Source: Bradyrhizobium sp. SRL28
GTDB lineage: Bacteria; Pseudomonadota; Alphaproteobacteria; Rhizobiales; Xanthobacteraceae
Direction: 5' to 3'
Assembly (NCBI RefSeq): GCF_018596315.1
Contig: NZ_JAHEAG010000038.1
Coordinates: 1 to 55,137 of the forward strand
DNA: 55,137 nt
Of the stretch, positions 7,898 through 15,975 are shown in pieces. Positions within the stretch are counted from its first letter, which is position 1. The number at the start of each line of letters is the position of its first letter. Position numbers and translations under genes: made by a program. The notes below the pieces were generated by a model. The model was not told the DNA's origin and ran no database searches. It worked only from the letters and a program-made list of their open reading frames with translations.

Positions 7898-8104
7898 TCA
7901 CGCTGCGCGCTTGCTGATGGCGTCGCTCACCATGCGAGCCCGAAAGGCTTCGATTTCGTCGGAATCCCAATAACGTCGATTGCGCATGATGGTCGGTTTC
8001 GGAAAGCCGAGACCTTCATCGTTCAGCCACCGCCACAACGTCATCGAGCAGATGTCGCCGAACATCGCTCGGACATCTTTGGCGGAGAGGAGTCTTCCAG
8101 ACAT
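7898..8104 (-). CDS. AlpA-like helix-turn-helix regulator
   Basis: A 68-aa protein: LLSAKDVRAMFGDICSMTLW, then a wing RNRRYWDSDEIEAFRARMV. This is the AlpA/Prophage-CP4-57 regulator pattern (HTH about 5-30, tryptophan-rich turn, then an arginine-rich wing). In phage and integrative elements AlpA proteins activate or direct excision. The gene lies just beside the repeat cluster at 8204-8250, a natural candidate target. The ATG is at 8104. Confidence 0.75.
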   Translation of the reverse strand: MSGRLLSAKDVRAMFGDICSMTLWRWLNDEGLGFPKPTIMRNRRYWDSDEIEAFRARMVSDAISKRAA

Positions 8105-8203
8105 TTATGCGAGTCCTTGTGCTAGTTGGTGATGCACAAGGGATAACGATGGGCAGGGGTCACAGTCGCGGTAGAAAACGACCGCCGGACTTTACCCCAA
8201 AAT

Positions 8204-8250
8204 CAACGGACGATCCGTTGTCGCGTTGGATGGTCCGTTGCTATCCGTTG
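8204..8250. repeat. Iteron-like TCCGTTG cluster with 10-bp phasing
   Basis: TCCGTTG occurs at 8214, 8234 and 8244. Its complement CAACGGA is at 8204, forming a palindrome with the first copy (3-base spacer). Start positions differ by multiples of 10, placing all copies on one face of the helix. The last copy overlaps the stop of the 151-aa gene. It is probably a binding array for an element protein (AlpA-like or integrase). Confidence 0.5.
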
Positions 8251-8696
8251 CGCTTTATGCGCTTCCAAATCTTGTCGATGGAGTCAACACCCAGCCATAC
8301 GCCCTTTTGTGCTGCTACAGCAGCTTGAGCGGCTCCAACTTTCATGCCGCTGTTTACCCGGCTGAGGACAGCCCAAAAAATCTGGTAGTCGCGCCATTCA
8401 TCTTGCAGCGATCCGATAGGATTTCCGCCGCCATCACCTCGCCATGCTTGACCTAGTTCTTCAGATCGGAACCGAACTGGGGGAGCTCCCACTTCGGCTT
8501 GAATTGCCTTCTCAGCGACGTCGCTGATGCAGGCCGCGAACCGATCAATCTCAGCCTGGATTACATCCGGCACAGCGTGCGAGTGCTGGCGGGCGAGACT
8601 ATACGCACGCCATGCCGCAGCGGCATTGCGCGTGCGGTCAAAATAGCTCGTCAGGTCCGCGATTTCGGAAGCGACAAGATCGGGGAGGGGAGCCAT
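8241..8696 (-). CDS. Hypothetical protein downstream of the integrase
   Basis: A 151-aa soluble protein with a helical N-terminal half and a C-terminus ending SIDKIWKRIKRNG. No domain recognised. It starts 3 bases after the integrase stop, so it is cotranscribed and probably translationally coupled with it. A role in recombination control is possible from position only. No signal peptide or membrane segment. Confidence 0.65.
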   Translation of the reverse strand: MAPLPDLVASEIADLTSYFDRTRNAAAAWRAYSLARQHSHAVPDVIQAEIDRFAACISDVAEKAIQAEVGAPPVRFRSEELGQAWRGDGGGNPIGSLQDEWRDYQIFWAVLSRVNSGMKVGAAQAAVAAQKGVWLGVDSIDKIWKRIKRNG

Positions 8697-8699
8697 GGG

Positions 8700-9845
8700 T
8701 CAGGCGCTCATTGGCGTCGTAACAATCGGCAGCCACTTCCAACCTTCGTATTTGTCGCCAGTCTGCCGCAGATGGGTGTAGCGTTTGAGGCTCGTCCATG
8801 ACCGATGCCCTGAGACGGCAGCGACGTGCGGGATGTTAAGCCCGGTTTCAAAGAGGCGCGAGATGCCGTCATGACGGAGGTCATGGAAGTGAAGGCGCTT
8901 TTCGTCGAGCATATCTTCGGTGTTGATCCCGAGAAACAAGCACGCCCGCGTGAACGCCGCGCCTATCGCGTCGGTCGAGTAGGGGAAGATGCGATCATCG
9001 ATGCGAGGCATCGCCTTTGCGATGGCAAGTGCTGGCTGGGGCAGGTCGCACCACGTATGGTTTCCGACTTTCTGGCCGGGGTGCTTCATGTCGCGGACTA
9101 GCACCCGCGAATGCGCTTCGTCGAAGTCTGCCCACTCGATCCGCGTGATCTCTTCCTGCCGACGAGTCGAAAAAACGGCAAAGGCGGTGATGCGGTCCAT
9201 GGGCGAAGACTCCCGCCGCCGTCGCGTCCGATCTCCGAAGTGCGACATGATCAAGTCGAGTTCGTCCAACGAGGGCCTGCGGTCGCGCTGCTTGGATTTT
9301 CCCGTAAGCCCCAACCGGCCGGTGACTGTGAAGGCATCGGCCATGGCCTGCGGATTTAGCGGATACTTCCAAGCCGGGGCGGCGATGGCGAATACCGCGC
9401 CAAGGTGGCTGAGATAGTTCGCAATCGTTGCAGGCGTCCGGCTGCCATCGGCCGCCAGTTCCCCCGCAAAGCCGACTATGTCGTCGCTGCCGATCTTCTC
9501 GCAGTCCATGTTCGCGATGTCGTAGTCCTTAATGGACCGAAGCACCTGTGCCTTGGTGCGCCCGATCTCCTTGAGGCTTTCGTCCGTATACCGATCGATC
9601 GCCTGCGCGAGCGTGACCCGCTTGGACCCAGCTCGCTCGATCGCCCCGGGAACCGACAGCTCCGTCTCGCGCTTCTTGATCCAAGAGTCAGCCACTGCCC
9701 TGCGGTCAAAAGTCTGCGCCTCCCGCAGGACGACCTTGCCGCCCCTTTTCTTAAGGACTTGGGCCGTGTAGCCAGTGGTGCCATCCTTACGGCGGCGAGC
9801 AACTATGGTTCCCATCGGTACGACATTCCAGTTTGAGTACGACAT
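8700..9845 (-). CDS. Tyrosine site-specific recombinase (integrase)
   Basis: About 381 aa. An N-terminal arm/SAM-like domain (about 1-160) is followed by the phage-integrase catalytic domain. The catalytic residues are visible: Arg in STRRQEEITR, the HxxR box in HFHDLRHDGISR, His in GHRSW, and the nucleophile Tyr in SLKRYTHLR. Start choice is uncertain: ATG 9845 is given; ATG 9815 (MGTIVARRRKDG) fits the usual family N-terminus and would leave the palindrome at 9837-9853 upstream; a TTG at 9884 is unlikely. It lies beside the tRNA 3' end, so it is presumably the enzyme that integrates this element there. Confidence 0.92.
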   Translation of the reverse strand: MSYSNWNVVPMGTIVARRRKDGTTGYTAQVLKKRGGKVVLREAQTFDRRAVADSWIKKRETELSVPGAIERAGSKRVTLAQAIDRYTDESLKEIGRTKAQVLRSIKDYDIANMDCEKIGSDDIVGFAGELAADGSRTPATIANYLSHLGAVFAIAAPAWKYPLNPQAMADAFTVTGRLGLTGKSKQRDRRPSLDELDLIMSHFGDRTRRRRESSPMDRITAFAVFSTRRQEEITRIEWADFDEAHSRVLVRDMKHPGQKVGNHTWCDLPQPALAIAKAMPRIDDRIFPYSTDAIGAAFTRACLFLGINTEDMLDEKRLHFHDLRHDGISRLFETGLNIPHVAAVSGHRSWTSLKRYTHLRQTGDKYEGWKWLPIVTTPMSA

Positions 9846-9854
9846 TGTCGTACC
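9817..9854. promoter_or_regulatory. GTACGAC repeats at the integrase start
   Basis: GTACGACATT occurs at 9818 and 9837. The second copy forms a palindrome with GTCGTAC at 9847-9853 (spacer ATT). The sites overlap the possible integrase starts, so binding there would probably repress it. Confidence 0.45.
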
Positions 9855-9884
9855 AAATAGAGAAAAACAGTCAAAGTCGGTCAA

Positions 9885-9996
9885 GGATAATCTAGATATA
9901 GTGGGTGATCAAGCCGGCCGATTTTACGTTGTCTTGGAGTTATAACATTGTTTTATAAGGGTAATTCCAAACAAAATGGATATTCTAGATTTAGTG
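9885..9996. repeat. Pair of 19-bp direct repeats, integrase arm-type candidates
   Basis: GGATAATCTAGATATAGTG (9885-9903) and GGATATTCTAGATTTAGTG (9978-9996) differ at two positions and are 93 bp apart in an AT-rich stretch between integrase and tRNA. Direct repeats in this position are typical arm-type sites of tyrosine integrases. Confidence 0.5.
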
Positions 9997-10163
9997 TAGC
10001 ACCCATGATGGATTGGACGCACCGCCTTCGCCATGGCAGATGCGCGTGCCCAAACGCCCATCAACGAACGTGGCGCGAACAAATCACGATTGGTTTCTGT
10101 GGCGGTAGCTGAGGCGGTATCAAATCGTCACCCTTCAGAAACGTAATAAGCTCCTGTAATGAC
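9885..10163. other. Attachment region between integrase and tRNA
   Basis: 279 bases without a gene. It carries the arm-like repeats and then nondescript sequence up to the tRNA 3' end. The junction with core DNA should fall in the tRNA 3' half. The core crossover cannot be delimited because the other junction is outside the window. Confidence 0.55.
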
Positions 10164-10239
10164 TGGTGGGCCCGGCAGGACTCGAACCTGCAACCAGACC
10201 GTTATGAGCGGCCGGCTCTAACCATTGAGCTACAGGCCC
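10164..10239 (-). tRNA. tRNA-Ile2 (anticodon CAU)
   Basis: A 76-base cloverleaf with encoded CCA. The acceptor GGGCCTG pairs with CGGGCCC, discriminator A. The D-arm has the short loop AATGGTTA, the anticodon loop is CTCATAA, and the T-arm is GCAGG-TTCGAGT-CCTGC. CAU could be Met, but the GGG/CCC acceptor and the short D-loop match the isoleucine-2 type (E. coli ileX-like), in which C34 is changed to lysidine by TilS. It serves as attachment site for the element to its left, and its 3' end is intact. Confidence 0.88.
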
Positions 10240-10407
10240 CGCCGCGAGCGGCCGAAAGAGGCGGCCGGCAACGGTGCTGGCATCGTTTACAGGCATGACA
10301 GCGATACGGCAATGCCGGGTTGGGAGCCAAGAACAGGCTTTCATCAGGCTCCGCGCTTGCTTACAACCTCCGTTGCATCATCCGTCACCGAACGCTTGAG
10401 GCTAGAA

Positions 10408-11385
10408 ATGAAACTCGCTGGGATCGTCTGGGCCGGCCTGCTCCTGTTCGTCGGCGCCGCCGCGGCGCAGGAGGGAGGCAAGGCCATTACCAAAAACACA
10501 ATCAGCACCCAGATAAGCCTTGGGACCGCGACGCCGGGCGGCGGCTTCCCGGTCTATGGCAATGCGTTCGCGGAAATCATGAACGCCGCCGATCCGGGGC
10601 TCTCGATCGAGCCGCGCAATACCAAGGGCTCCAGCGAAAACATCCCGCTGCTGGAATCCGACCAGCTCGACATCGCGCTGGTGGCCGGCGAGCCCTCCTA
10701 CGAAGCCTTCATGGGCATCGGGCGGGCGGCAACGAAACTGAAGATCCTCACCGCGATGTATTCCAGCCCCGGCATGTTCGTGGTGCGCGCCGATAGTCCC
10801 TACAAGACGATCAGGGATCTGGTCGGCCAGCCGGTCGCCTTCGGTGCCAAGGGTTCTGGCCTGCCGATCCTGTCGCGCTACATCCTCGATGGCATCGGCC
10901 TGAAGCAGGACGAGGATTTCAAGTCGATCTATCTCGACCGCGCCGGCGACGGCCCCGCCATGGTGCAGGACGGCCGCGCCGCCGCGCTGTGGGGCGCGGG
11001 CATCGGCTGGCCGGGTTTTGCTACCATGGCGCAGGCGCCGGGCGGCGCACGGTTTATCGCGCCCGACGCCAGCGAGATTGCGCTCGTCCGCGCCAAGCAC
11101 ACGTTCCTCAAACCGCTGACAGTGCCCGCCAACAGCTATCCGAATCAGCCGGCGGCCATCGATTCCATCGGTTCATGGAGTTTTGTTCTGGCGCGCGAAA
11201 GCCTGCCCGATGACGTCGCCTACCGGCTGGCGCGCACGCTGCACGGGGCTGAGGCGGCGCTGTGCAAGAAGCTGCCACAGGCTTGCGAGACCACGGCCGC
11301 GAACACGGTTGCGGCGGCGCCGAACGCGGCGCTGATCCACCCCGGGGTGATGAAGTATTTCAGGGAGGCGGGGGTGGTGAAATAG
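10408..11385 (+). CDS. TAXI-family TRAP transporter solute-binding protein
   Basis: A 325-aa periplasmic protein: signal peptide MKLAGIVWAGLLLFVGAAAA with cleavage near AQEGG, then the TAXI fold (SLGTATPGGGFPVYGNAFAE, then NTKGSSENIPLLESDQLDIA). These proteins bind carboxylates, often glutamate-like, for tripartite ATP-independent transporters. No membrane subunits are adjacent, so it is an orphan binding protein. ATG 10408 is preferred: GAGG lies 6 bases upstream and it yields a clean signal peptide; the open frame continues upstream into the tRNA. Confidence 0.85.
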   Translation: MKLAGIVWAGLLLFVGAAAAQEGGKAITKNTISTQISLGTATPGGGFPVYGNAFAEIMNAADPGLSIEPRNTKGSSENIPLLESDQLDIALVAGEPSYEAFMGIGRAATKLKILTAMYSSPGMFVVRADSPYKTIRDLVGQPVAFGAKGSGLPILSRYILDGIGLKQDEDFKSIYLDRAGDGPAMVQDGRAAALWGAGIGWPGFATMAQAPGGARFIAPDASEIALVRAKHTFLKPLTVPANSYPNQPAAIDSIGSWSFVLARESLPDDVAYRLARTLHGAEAALCKKLPQACETTAANTVAAAPNAALIHPGVMKYFREAGVVK

Positions 11386-11456
11386 GCGAATAGCGAATGG
11401 CGAGTAGCGAATGGTTTCACCACTACTACTCGCCACTCACTACTCGCCATTCGCCT
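11384..11456. repeat. Palindromic repeat between convergent genes (likely bidirectional terminator)
   Basis: AGGCGAAT (11384-11391) pairs with ATTCGCCT (11449-11456), and the whole space is built of GCGAATGG/GCGAGTAG modules and their complements. It fills the gap between two convergent genes and touches both stop codons. Confidence 0.6.
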
Positions 11457-11457
11457 C

Positions 11458-12669
11458 TTATTTCTTCGCCATCGCGCACGCCGGATCGGGCGGGCCGAAC
11501 GCTTCATCGCCGGGAATCTTGGCGAGGATCTGATAGTAGTCCCACGGATATTTCGATTCCTCCGGCTTCTTGACCTGCACCAGCCACAGGTCATGTACCA
11601 TCAGATTGTCCTCGCGCAGTTTGCCGTTGCGGGAGAAGAAATCCTCGATCGGCTTTTCGCGCATCTTCGCCGCCACTTTCAGCGGTTCGTCGGTGCCGGC
11701 TTCCTTGATGGCGTTGAGATAGCTGATGACCGAGGAATAGACGCCGGCCTGCCACATCGTCGGCATCCGGTTCATCTTGGCGAAATAGCGTTTTGACCAT
11801 TCGCGGGTCTTGTCGTCCATGTCCCAGTAGAACGAGGTCGTCAGCAACAGGCCCTGCGCTGCCGGCAATCCCAGCGAATGGATATCGGTGATCAGCGCGA
11901 GCAATGCCGCCATCTGCTGGCCGCCCTTGAGCACGCCGAACTCGGCGGCGGTCTTGATCTCGTTCATGTTGTTGGGCGGACCGGCGGCGATGCCGATGAT
12001 CTTGGCTTTTGAGGCCTGCGCCTGCAGTACGAAGGACGACAGGTCCGGGGTCGCGAGCGGCGGCCGCACCGAGCCCAGCACCTTGCCGCCATTGGCGGTG
12101 ACGACGCTGGAGGCGTCGCGTTCGAGCGCGTGGCCGAACGCATAGTCGTCGGTGATGAAGAACCAGCTATCGCCGCCGCGCTTCACCACCGCCTGCGCGG
12201 TGCCTGCGGCGAGCGAACGGGTGTCGATCACCCACTGCATCGCGTAGGGCGAGCAGAATTTGCCGTGGAAATCCGCGGCCAGGGTCGAATGCGTGATGAA
12301 CAGCTTCTTCTTGTCATTGGCAATGTTCTGCACCGCAAGGCCGACCGCGGAGACCGGAACGTCGACGATCAGGTCGACCTGATCGACGTCATACCAGCGC
12401 CGCGCAATCGCGCCGCCGATGTCGGGCTTGAGTTGATGGTCGCCGACGATGATGCTGATCGGCTTGCCCAGCACCTTGCCGCCGAAATCGTCGATCGCCA
12501 TTTGCGCTGATGTGACCGAGCCCTGGCCGGTCGGCGTCGCTGCCGGACCGTTCATGTCGGTGAGGACACCGATCTTGACCACATCGTCTGAAACTTGCGC
12601 GAGCGCGGCGGTCGACGCCAGCATCGCGGCCGCGAGAATTCCCAGCCTGGATAGGTTCCTGGCGAACAT
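11458..12669 (-). CDS. Branched-chain amino-acid-type ABC substrate-binding protein
   Basis: A 403-aa periplasmic binding protein of the LivK/Peripla_BP_6 type. A signal peptide (MFARNLSRLGILAAAMLAST, cleavage after ALA) precedes VVKIGVLTDMNGPAATPTGQ, the usual first strand of this family. ATG 12669 has GGAGGAG about 9 bases upstream and gives the signal peptide; longer frames do not. Ligands range from amino acids to aromatic acids. No permease or ATPase genes are adjacent, so the partner transporter is elsewhere. Confidence 0.88.
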   Translation of the reverse strand: MFARNLSRLGILAAAMLASTAALAQVSDDVVKIGVLTDMNGPAATPTGQGSVTSAQMAIDDFGGKVLGKPISIIVGDHQLKPDIGGAIARRWYDVDQVDLIVDVPVSAVGLAVQNIANDKKKLFITHSTLAADFHGKFCSPYAMQWVIDTRSLAAGTAQAVVKRGGDSWFFITDDYAFGHALERDASSVVTANGGKVLGSVRPPLATPDLSSFVLQAQASKAKIIGIAAGPPNNMNEIKTAAEFGVLKGGQQMAALLALITDIHSLGLPAAQGLLLTTSFYWDMDDKTREWSKRYFAKMNRMPTMWQAGVYSSVISYLNAIKEAGTDEPLKVAAKMREKPIEDFFSRNGKLREDNLMVHDLWLVQVKKPEESKYPWDYYQILAKIPGDEAFGPPDPACAMAKK

Positions 12670-12849
12670 CCTGTCTTCTCCTCCCTGGAATCGGCGCGTT
12701 GGCCGCTGGTGCTTTGAGGCGGTTGCTCCGCCAATTGGTCTCATGTGCAACTATTTTGCCCCGGCGTCAACTTGGCCGAATGGAAGGCTCACCTGCGAGC
12801 GGTACCCGGTTCTGTTTATTTCCGGCCCGATTCAGGGCATAGCCGAGCC

Positions 12850-13962
12850 ATGACCTCGCTCCAGCGCCTGCCGACCTCGCTGACACCGCTCGACATGGCG
12901 CTCGACGCCCTGCTGAACGGAGTGGAACCGGTCGCGCCGGTGGAATTAACGCTCAAGGAAGCGCTGCGTTGCATCGCTGCCGGGATGCCGCCGCTTCCTG
13001 CCTATCCGCCGCGCGACATTGCTGCGGCGGATGGTTACGCCTTTTGCGCACGCGATCTCGTCGGCGCATCCTCCTATTCGCCGCTGCTCTTGTCGGCGCC
13101 GCCGGTTTGGGTCGAGGTTGGCGATTCCCTCCCGGAGGCTTGCGACTGCGTGCTTGATTCCGATTCCGTCGACTTGTCTGGCCCGATGCCGCAGGTGTTG
13201 GCGGAGGCGATTCCGGGGCAGGGCGTGCGCCGGGCCGGCGGCGATATTGCGGCCGGTTGTCCCGTCGTGGAAGCCGGGCGGCGCGTGCTGCCGCGCGATC
13301 TCCTGATCGCGCGCACTGCTGGAATAGAGCGCTTGAACGTCCGCCGTCCGCGGTTGCGCATCGTCAATGTCCCCGGTGGCAGCGTGACGGCGGAACTGAT
13401 CGCGGAGAGTGCGCAAGCCACTGGCGCCGACACCGTCTGCTTCACCGCCGCAGGCCGCGATGCCGGATCGATTGCGGCTGTGCTCGATGACGGCGCGTGC
13501 GATCTGCTCCTGGTCGTCGGGGGCTCGGGCGTCGGACGCACCGACGCGGCGGTGACGGCATTGGCCGCGCGTGGGGAAGTTCGTGCGTACGGCATTGCCC
13601 TGCAGCCCGGCCGCACCTCGGCCGTCGGGCGCCTCGGCAAGACGCCCGTCGTCGTGCTGCCGGGCGCGCCGGATCAGGCCCTTGCGGCATGGTGGACGCT
13701 GGCGCTTCCCGCGGTCGATCGCCTCTCGGGTCGCCACCCGCGCAAAACAGTCAATTTGCCGCTGGCGCGCAAGATTGCATCTGGCGTCGGCATCGCCGAG
13801 ATCGTGTTGCTGGAACGCAAGCAGGATATGTGGTCCACGCTGGCGGTGGGCGAATTGTCGCTGGAGGCGATTGCCCGCGCCGAAGCCTGGCTCGTGGTAT
13901 CAGGCGGCTCGGAAGGATTTGCGGCCGGAGCGCCGGTCGATGCCTATATGTTGCGGGACTGA
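12850..13962 (+). CDS. Degenerate MoeA-like molybdopterin-binding protein
   Basis: A 370-aa MoeA relative. The N-terminal signature is present as AAADGYAFCARDL (MoeA usually VDGYAVRS), but the molybdopterin-binding part is eroded: VVGGSGVGRTDAAV replaces TTGGVSxGDxD, and VLPGAPDQA replaces LPGNPVSA. Canonical MoeA inserts molybdate into adenylylated molybdopterin; catalysis here is doubtful. It ends 1 base before the MoeA-PBP fusion gene, so the two form an operon and may form a complex. ATG 12850 is chosen on the MoeA-like N-terminus; no strong SD is seen. Confidence 0.75.
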   Translation: MTSLQRLPTSLTPLDMALDALLNGVEPVAPVELTLKEALRCIAAGMPPLPAYPPRDIAAADGYAFCARDLVGASSYSPLLLSAPPVWVEVGDSLPEACDCVLDSDSVDLSGPMPQVLAEAIPGQGVRRAGGDIAAGCPVVEAGRRVLPRDLLIARTAGIERLNVRRPRLRIVNVPGGSVTAELIAESAQATGADTVCFTAAGRDAGSIAAVLDDGACDLLLVVGGSGVGRTDAAVTALAARGEVRAYGIALQPGRTSAVGRLGKTPVVVLPGAPDQALAAWWTLALPAVDRLSGRHPRKTVNLPLARKIASGVGIAEIVLLERKQDMWSTLAVGELSLEAIARAEAWLVVSGGSEGFAAGAPVDAYMLRD

Positions 13963-13963
13963 T

Positions 13964-15925
13964 ATGAGTTCGGGAATGATCAATACGCCCTCACCGAAGG
14001 ATCGCGACAATAGCGAGCAGGACCAGTTCCTGACGATCCTGTCGCGCGAGGATGCGCTGGCGCGTTTCGAAGCCGCCTTGTTCCCGCGTGCGGTGCCGGC
14101 AGAAAAGCGACCGCTCGCCGCCGCGCTCGGCTGCGCGCTTGCCGAGGACGTCGTCGCGCCGATCGACGTGCCGCCGTTCGACCGCTCCAATGTCGATGGC
14201 TTTGCGGTGCGCTCGGCCGATCTCGCTGCTGCCGGTGAGGCTTCACCGGTGCGCGTGATGCTGAACGACGAGGTGATCGCCTGCGGCACCGCGCCGACGC
14301 GGCCGGTATTGTCGGGGACGGCTACGGCCATCGCGACCGGCGGTTCGGTGCCGCGCGGGGCGGATGCCGTCGTCATGGTCGAGCATACGCAGCCGGCGGG
14401 ACATCGCGCGATCGAAATCCGTCGCGCTGCGTCGCCCGGACAATTCGTGTCCTATGCCGGTTCCGATATCGCCCGCGGCGAGGCGCTGCTGCGCGCCGGC
14501 ACCGTCATCGGCTCGCGCGAGATCGGCATGCTGGCGGCCTGTGGTATCGCGCATGTAAGCGTCGCGCGCCGGCCGCGCGTCGCTATCATCTCCACCGGCG
14601 ACGAACTGGTGCAGCCCGGCCAGCCGCTGCGGCCGGCCGCGATCTACGACACCAACGGCGCGATCGTCACCGCGGCGATCTCGGAGAACGGCGGCGAGGC
14701 GCATTTTTTCGGCGCTATCCCCGACGACGAAGCGCAACTCGAATCCGAGATGCGCAAGGCGCTGGAAGCCAGCGACATGCTGGTGCTGTCCGGCGGCACG
14801 TCGAAGGGCGCAGGCGACGTGTCCCATCGTATCATCGGCCGGCTCGGCAAGCCCGGCATCATCGCCCATGGCGTGGCGCTCAAGCCCGGCAAGCCGCTGT
14901 GCCTGGCGGTGTGCGACGGCAAGCCCGTCATTATCCTGCCGGGATTTCCGACCTCGGCCATGTTCACCTTCCACGACATGATCGTGCCGGTGTTGCGGCG
15001 GATGGCGGGCCTGCCGCCGCGTTCGGACGCCAAGGTCAACGCACGCGTACCGGTGCGGATCGCCTCCGAACTTGGCCGCACCGAGTTCGTCATGGTGTCG
15101 CTGGTCGAAGGGTCGGACGGGTTGATCGCGTACCCAACAGGCAAGGGCTCCGGCGCCATCACCTCCTTTGCGCAGGCCGACGGCTTTCTGCGCATCGATG
15201 CGCTGGCCGATCAGATGCCGGCCGGCAGCGAGGCCGAGGTGACGCTGTTCACGCCGCATGTGCGGGTGCCGGATCTCGTCATCGTCGGCAGCCACTGCAC
15301 CGGGCTCGATCTCGTCACGGCGCCGCTGGGGCATGCAGGCCTTGTCGTACGCTCGATCGCCGTCGGCAGTCTCGGTGGGCTCTCGGCCGCCAAACGCGGC
15401 GAGTGCGATTTTGCGCCGATCCATTTGTTCGACGAGAAGACCGAGACCTACAACACGCCCTATCTCAGTGACGGACTCGAACTGGTGCCGGGCTGGCGGC
15501 GCATGCAGGGCATCGTATTCCGCAACGGCGATCGGCGTTTCGAAGGCTTGAACGCGGAAGATGCGGTCCGCGCCGCGCTGGCCGATCCCGCCTGCATCAT
15601 GGTCAATCGCAACCAGGGCGCGGGCACGCGGATCCTGATCGACCGGCTGCTCGGCGGCGCGCGTCCGGACGGCTACTGGAATCAGCCGCGCTCGCACAAT
15701 GCGGTGGCGGCTGCGGTCGCACAGCACCGCGCCGACTGGGGCATGACCATTGCGCCGGTCGCGCATGCGTCAAACCTGGGTTTCATTCCCTTTGCCGAAG
15801 AGCATTATGATTTCGCGCTGGTGAAGGCGCGGAAGCAGCGGCCGGCGGTGCAAGCCTTCCTCGATGCGCTGGCCTCGGAAGCGGGACGCGCGGCGCTAAA
15901 GCAGGCGGGCTTTCGTCCGGCCTGA
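13964..15925 (+). CDS. MoeA-type molybdenum insertase fused to a PBP-like domain
   Basis: 653 aa. Residues about 25-430 are a complete MoeA: PPFDRSNVDGFAVRSAD, then TGDELVQPGQPL, GGTSKGAGD and ILPGFPTSAMF. The C-terminal part (about 435-653, from DLVIVGSHCTGLDLV to the end) matches the PBP_like domain of the PF12727 type, also found on Mo regulators. The enzyme should insert molybdenum into molybdopterin in the cytoplasm; the extra domain may bind molybdate, cofactor or another ligand. It starts 2 bases after the upstream stop and is translationally coupled. The ATG at 13964 is preferred because upstream in-frame codons lie inside the preceding gene. Confidence 0.88.
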   Translation: MSSGMINTPSPKDRDNSEQDQFLTILSREDALARFEAALFPRAVPAEKRPLAAALGCALAEDVVAPIDVPPFDRSNVDGFAVRSADLAAAGEASPVRVMLNDEVIACGTAPTRPVLSGTATAIATGGSVPRGADAVVMVEHTQPAGHRAIEIRRAASPGQFVSYAGSDIARGEALLRAGTVIGSREIGMLAACGIAHVSVARRPRVAIISTGDELVQPGQPLRPAAIYDTNGAIVTAAISENGGEAHFFGAIPDDEAQLESEMRKALEASDMLVLSGGTSKGAGDVSHRIIGRLGKPGIIAHGVALKPGKPLCLAVCDGKPVIILPGFPTSAMFTFHDMIVPVLRRMAGLPPRSDAKVNARVPVRIASELGRTEFVMVSLVEGSDGLIAYPTGKGSGAITSFAQADGFLRIDALADQMPAGSEAEVTLFTPHVRVPDLVIVGSHCTGLDLVTAPLGHAGLVVRSIAVGSLGGLSAAKRGECDFAPIHLFDEKTETYNTPYLSDGLELVPGWRRMQGIVFRNGDRRFEGLNAEDAVRAALADPACIMVNRNQGAGTRILIDRLLGGARPDGYWNQPRSHNAVAAAVAQHRADWGMTIAPVAHASNLGFIPFAEEHYDFALVKARKQRPAVQAFLDALASEAGRAALKQAGFRPA

Positions 15926-15975
15926 CGCGCGACATCTAAGAAGCCGTCACAGAAACGGCTCGGGCAGGGACGGGA

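Larger units (their letters stand above)
1..10163. mobile_element. Integrative element (partial) inserted at tRNA-Ile2
   Basis: A tyrosine integrase sits about 320 bp from the 3' end of an intact tRNA gene. The DNA on the integrase side holds replication-type (primase/helicase), AlpA/excisionase-type and XRE-type genes, nearly all on one strand, and by eye is less GC-rich than the core. This is the usual layout of an integrative element or prophage remnant that uses a tRNA 3' end as attB. The distal end is not visible: I found no second copy of the tRNA 3' end to the left, so the element probably continues beyond base 1. No capsid, tail, relaxase or conjugation genes are seen here. Confidence 0.8.

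Noticed and set aside
8700..9884. Integrase start at 9884
   Set aside because: The codon is TTG without a ribosome-binding site, and the extra residues do not fit the family. ATG 9845 or 9815 is better.
1..10163. Left attachment site (second copy of the tRNA 3' end)
   Set aside because: I scanned for TGGTGGGCCCGGCAGGACTC and similar in the left part and found no match, so the junction is not claimed.
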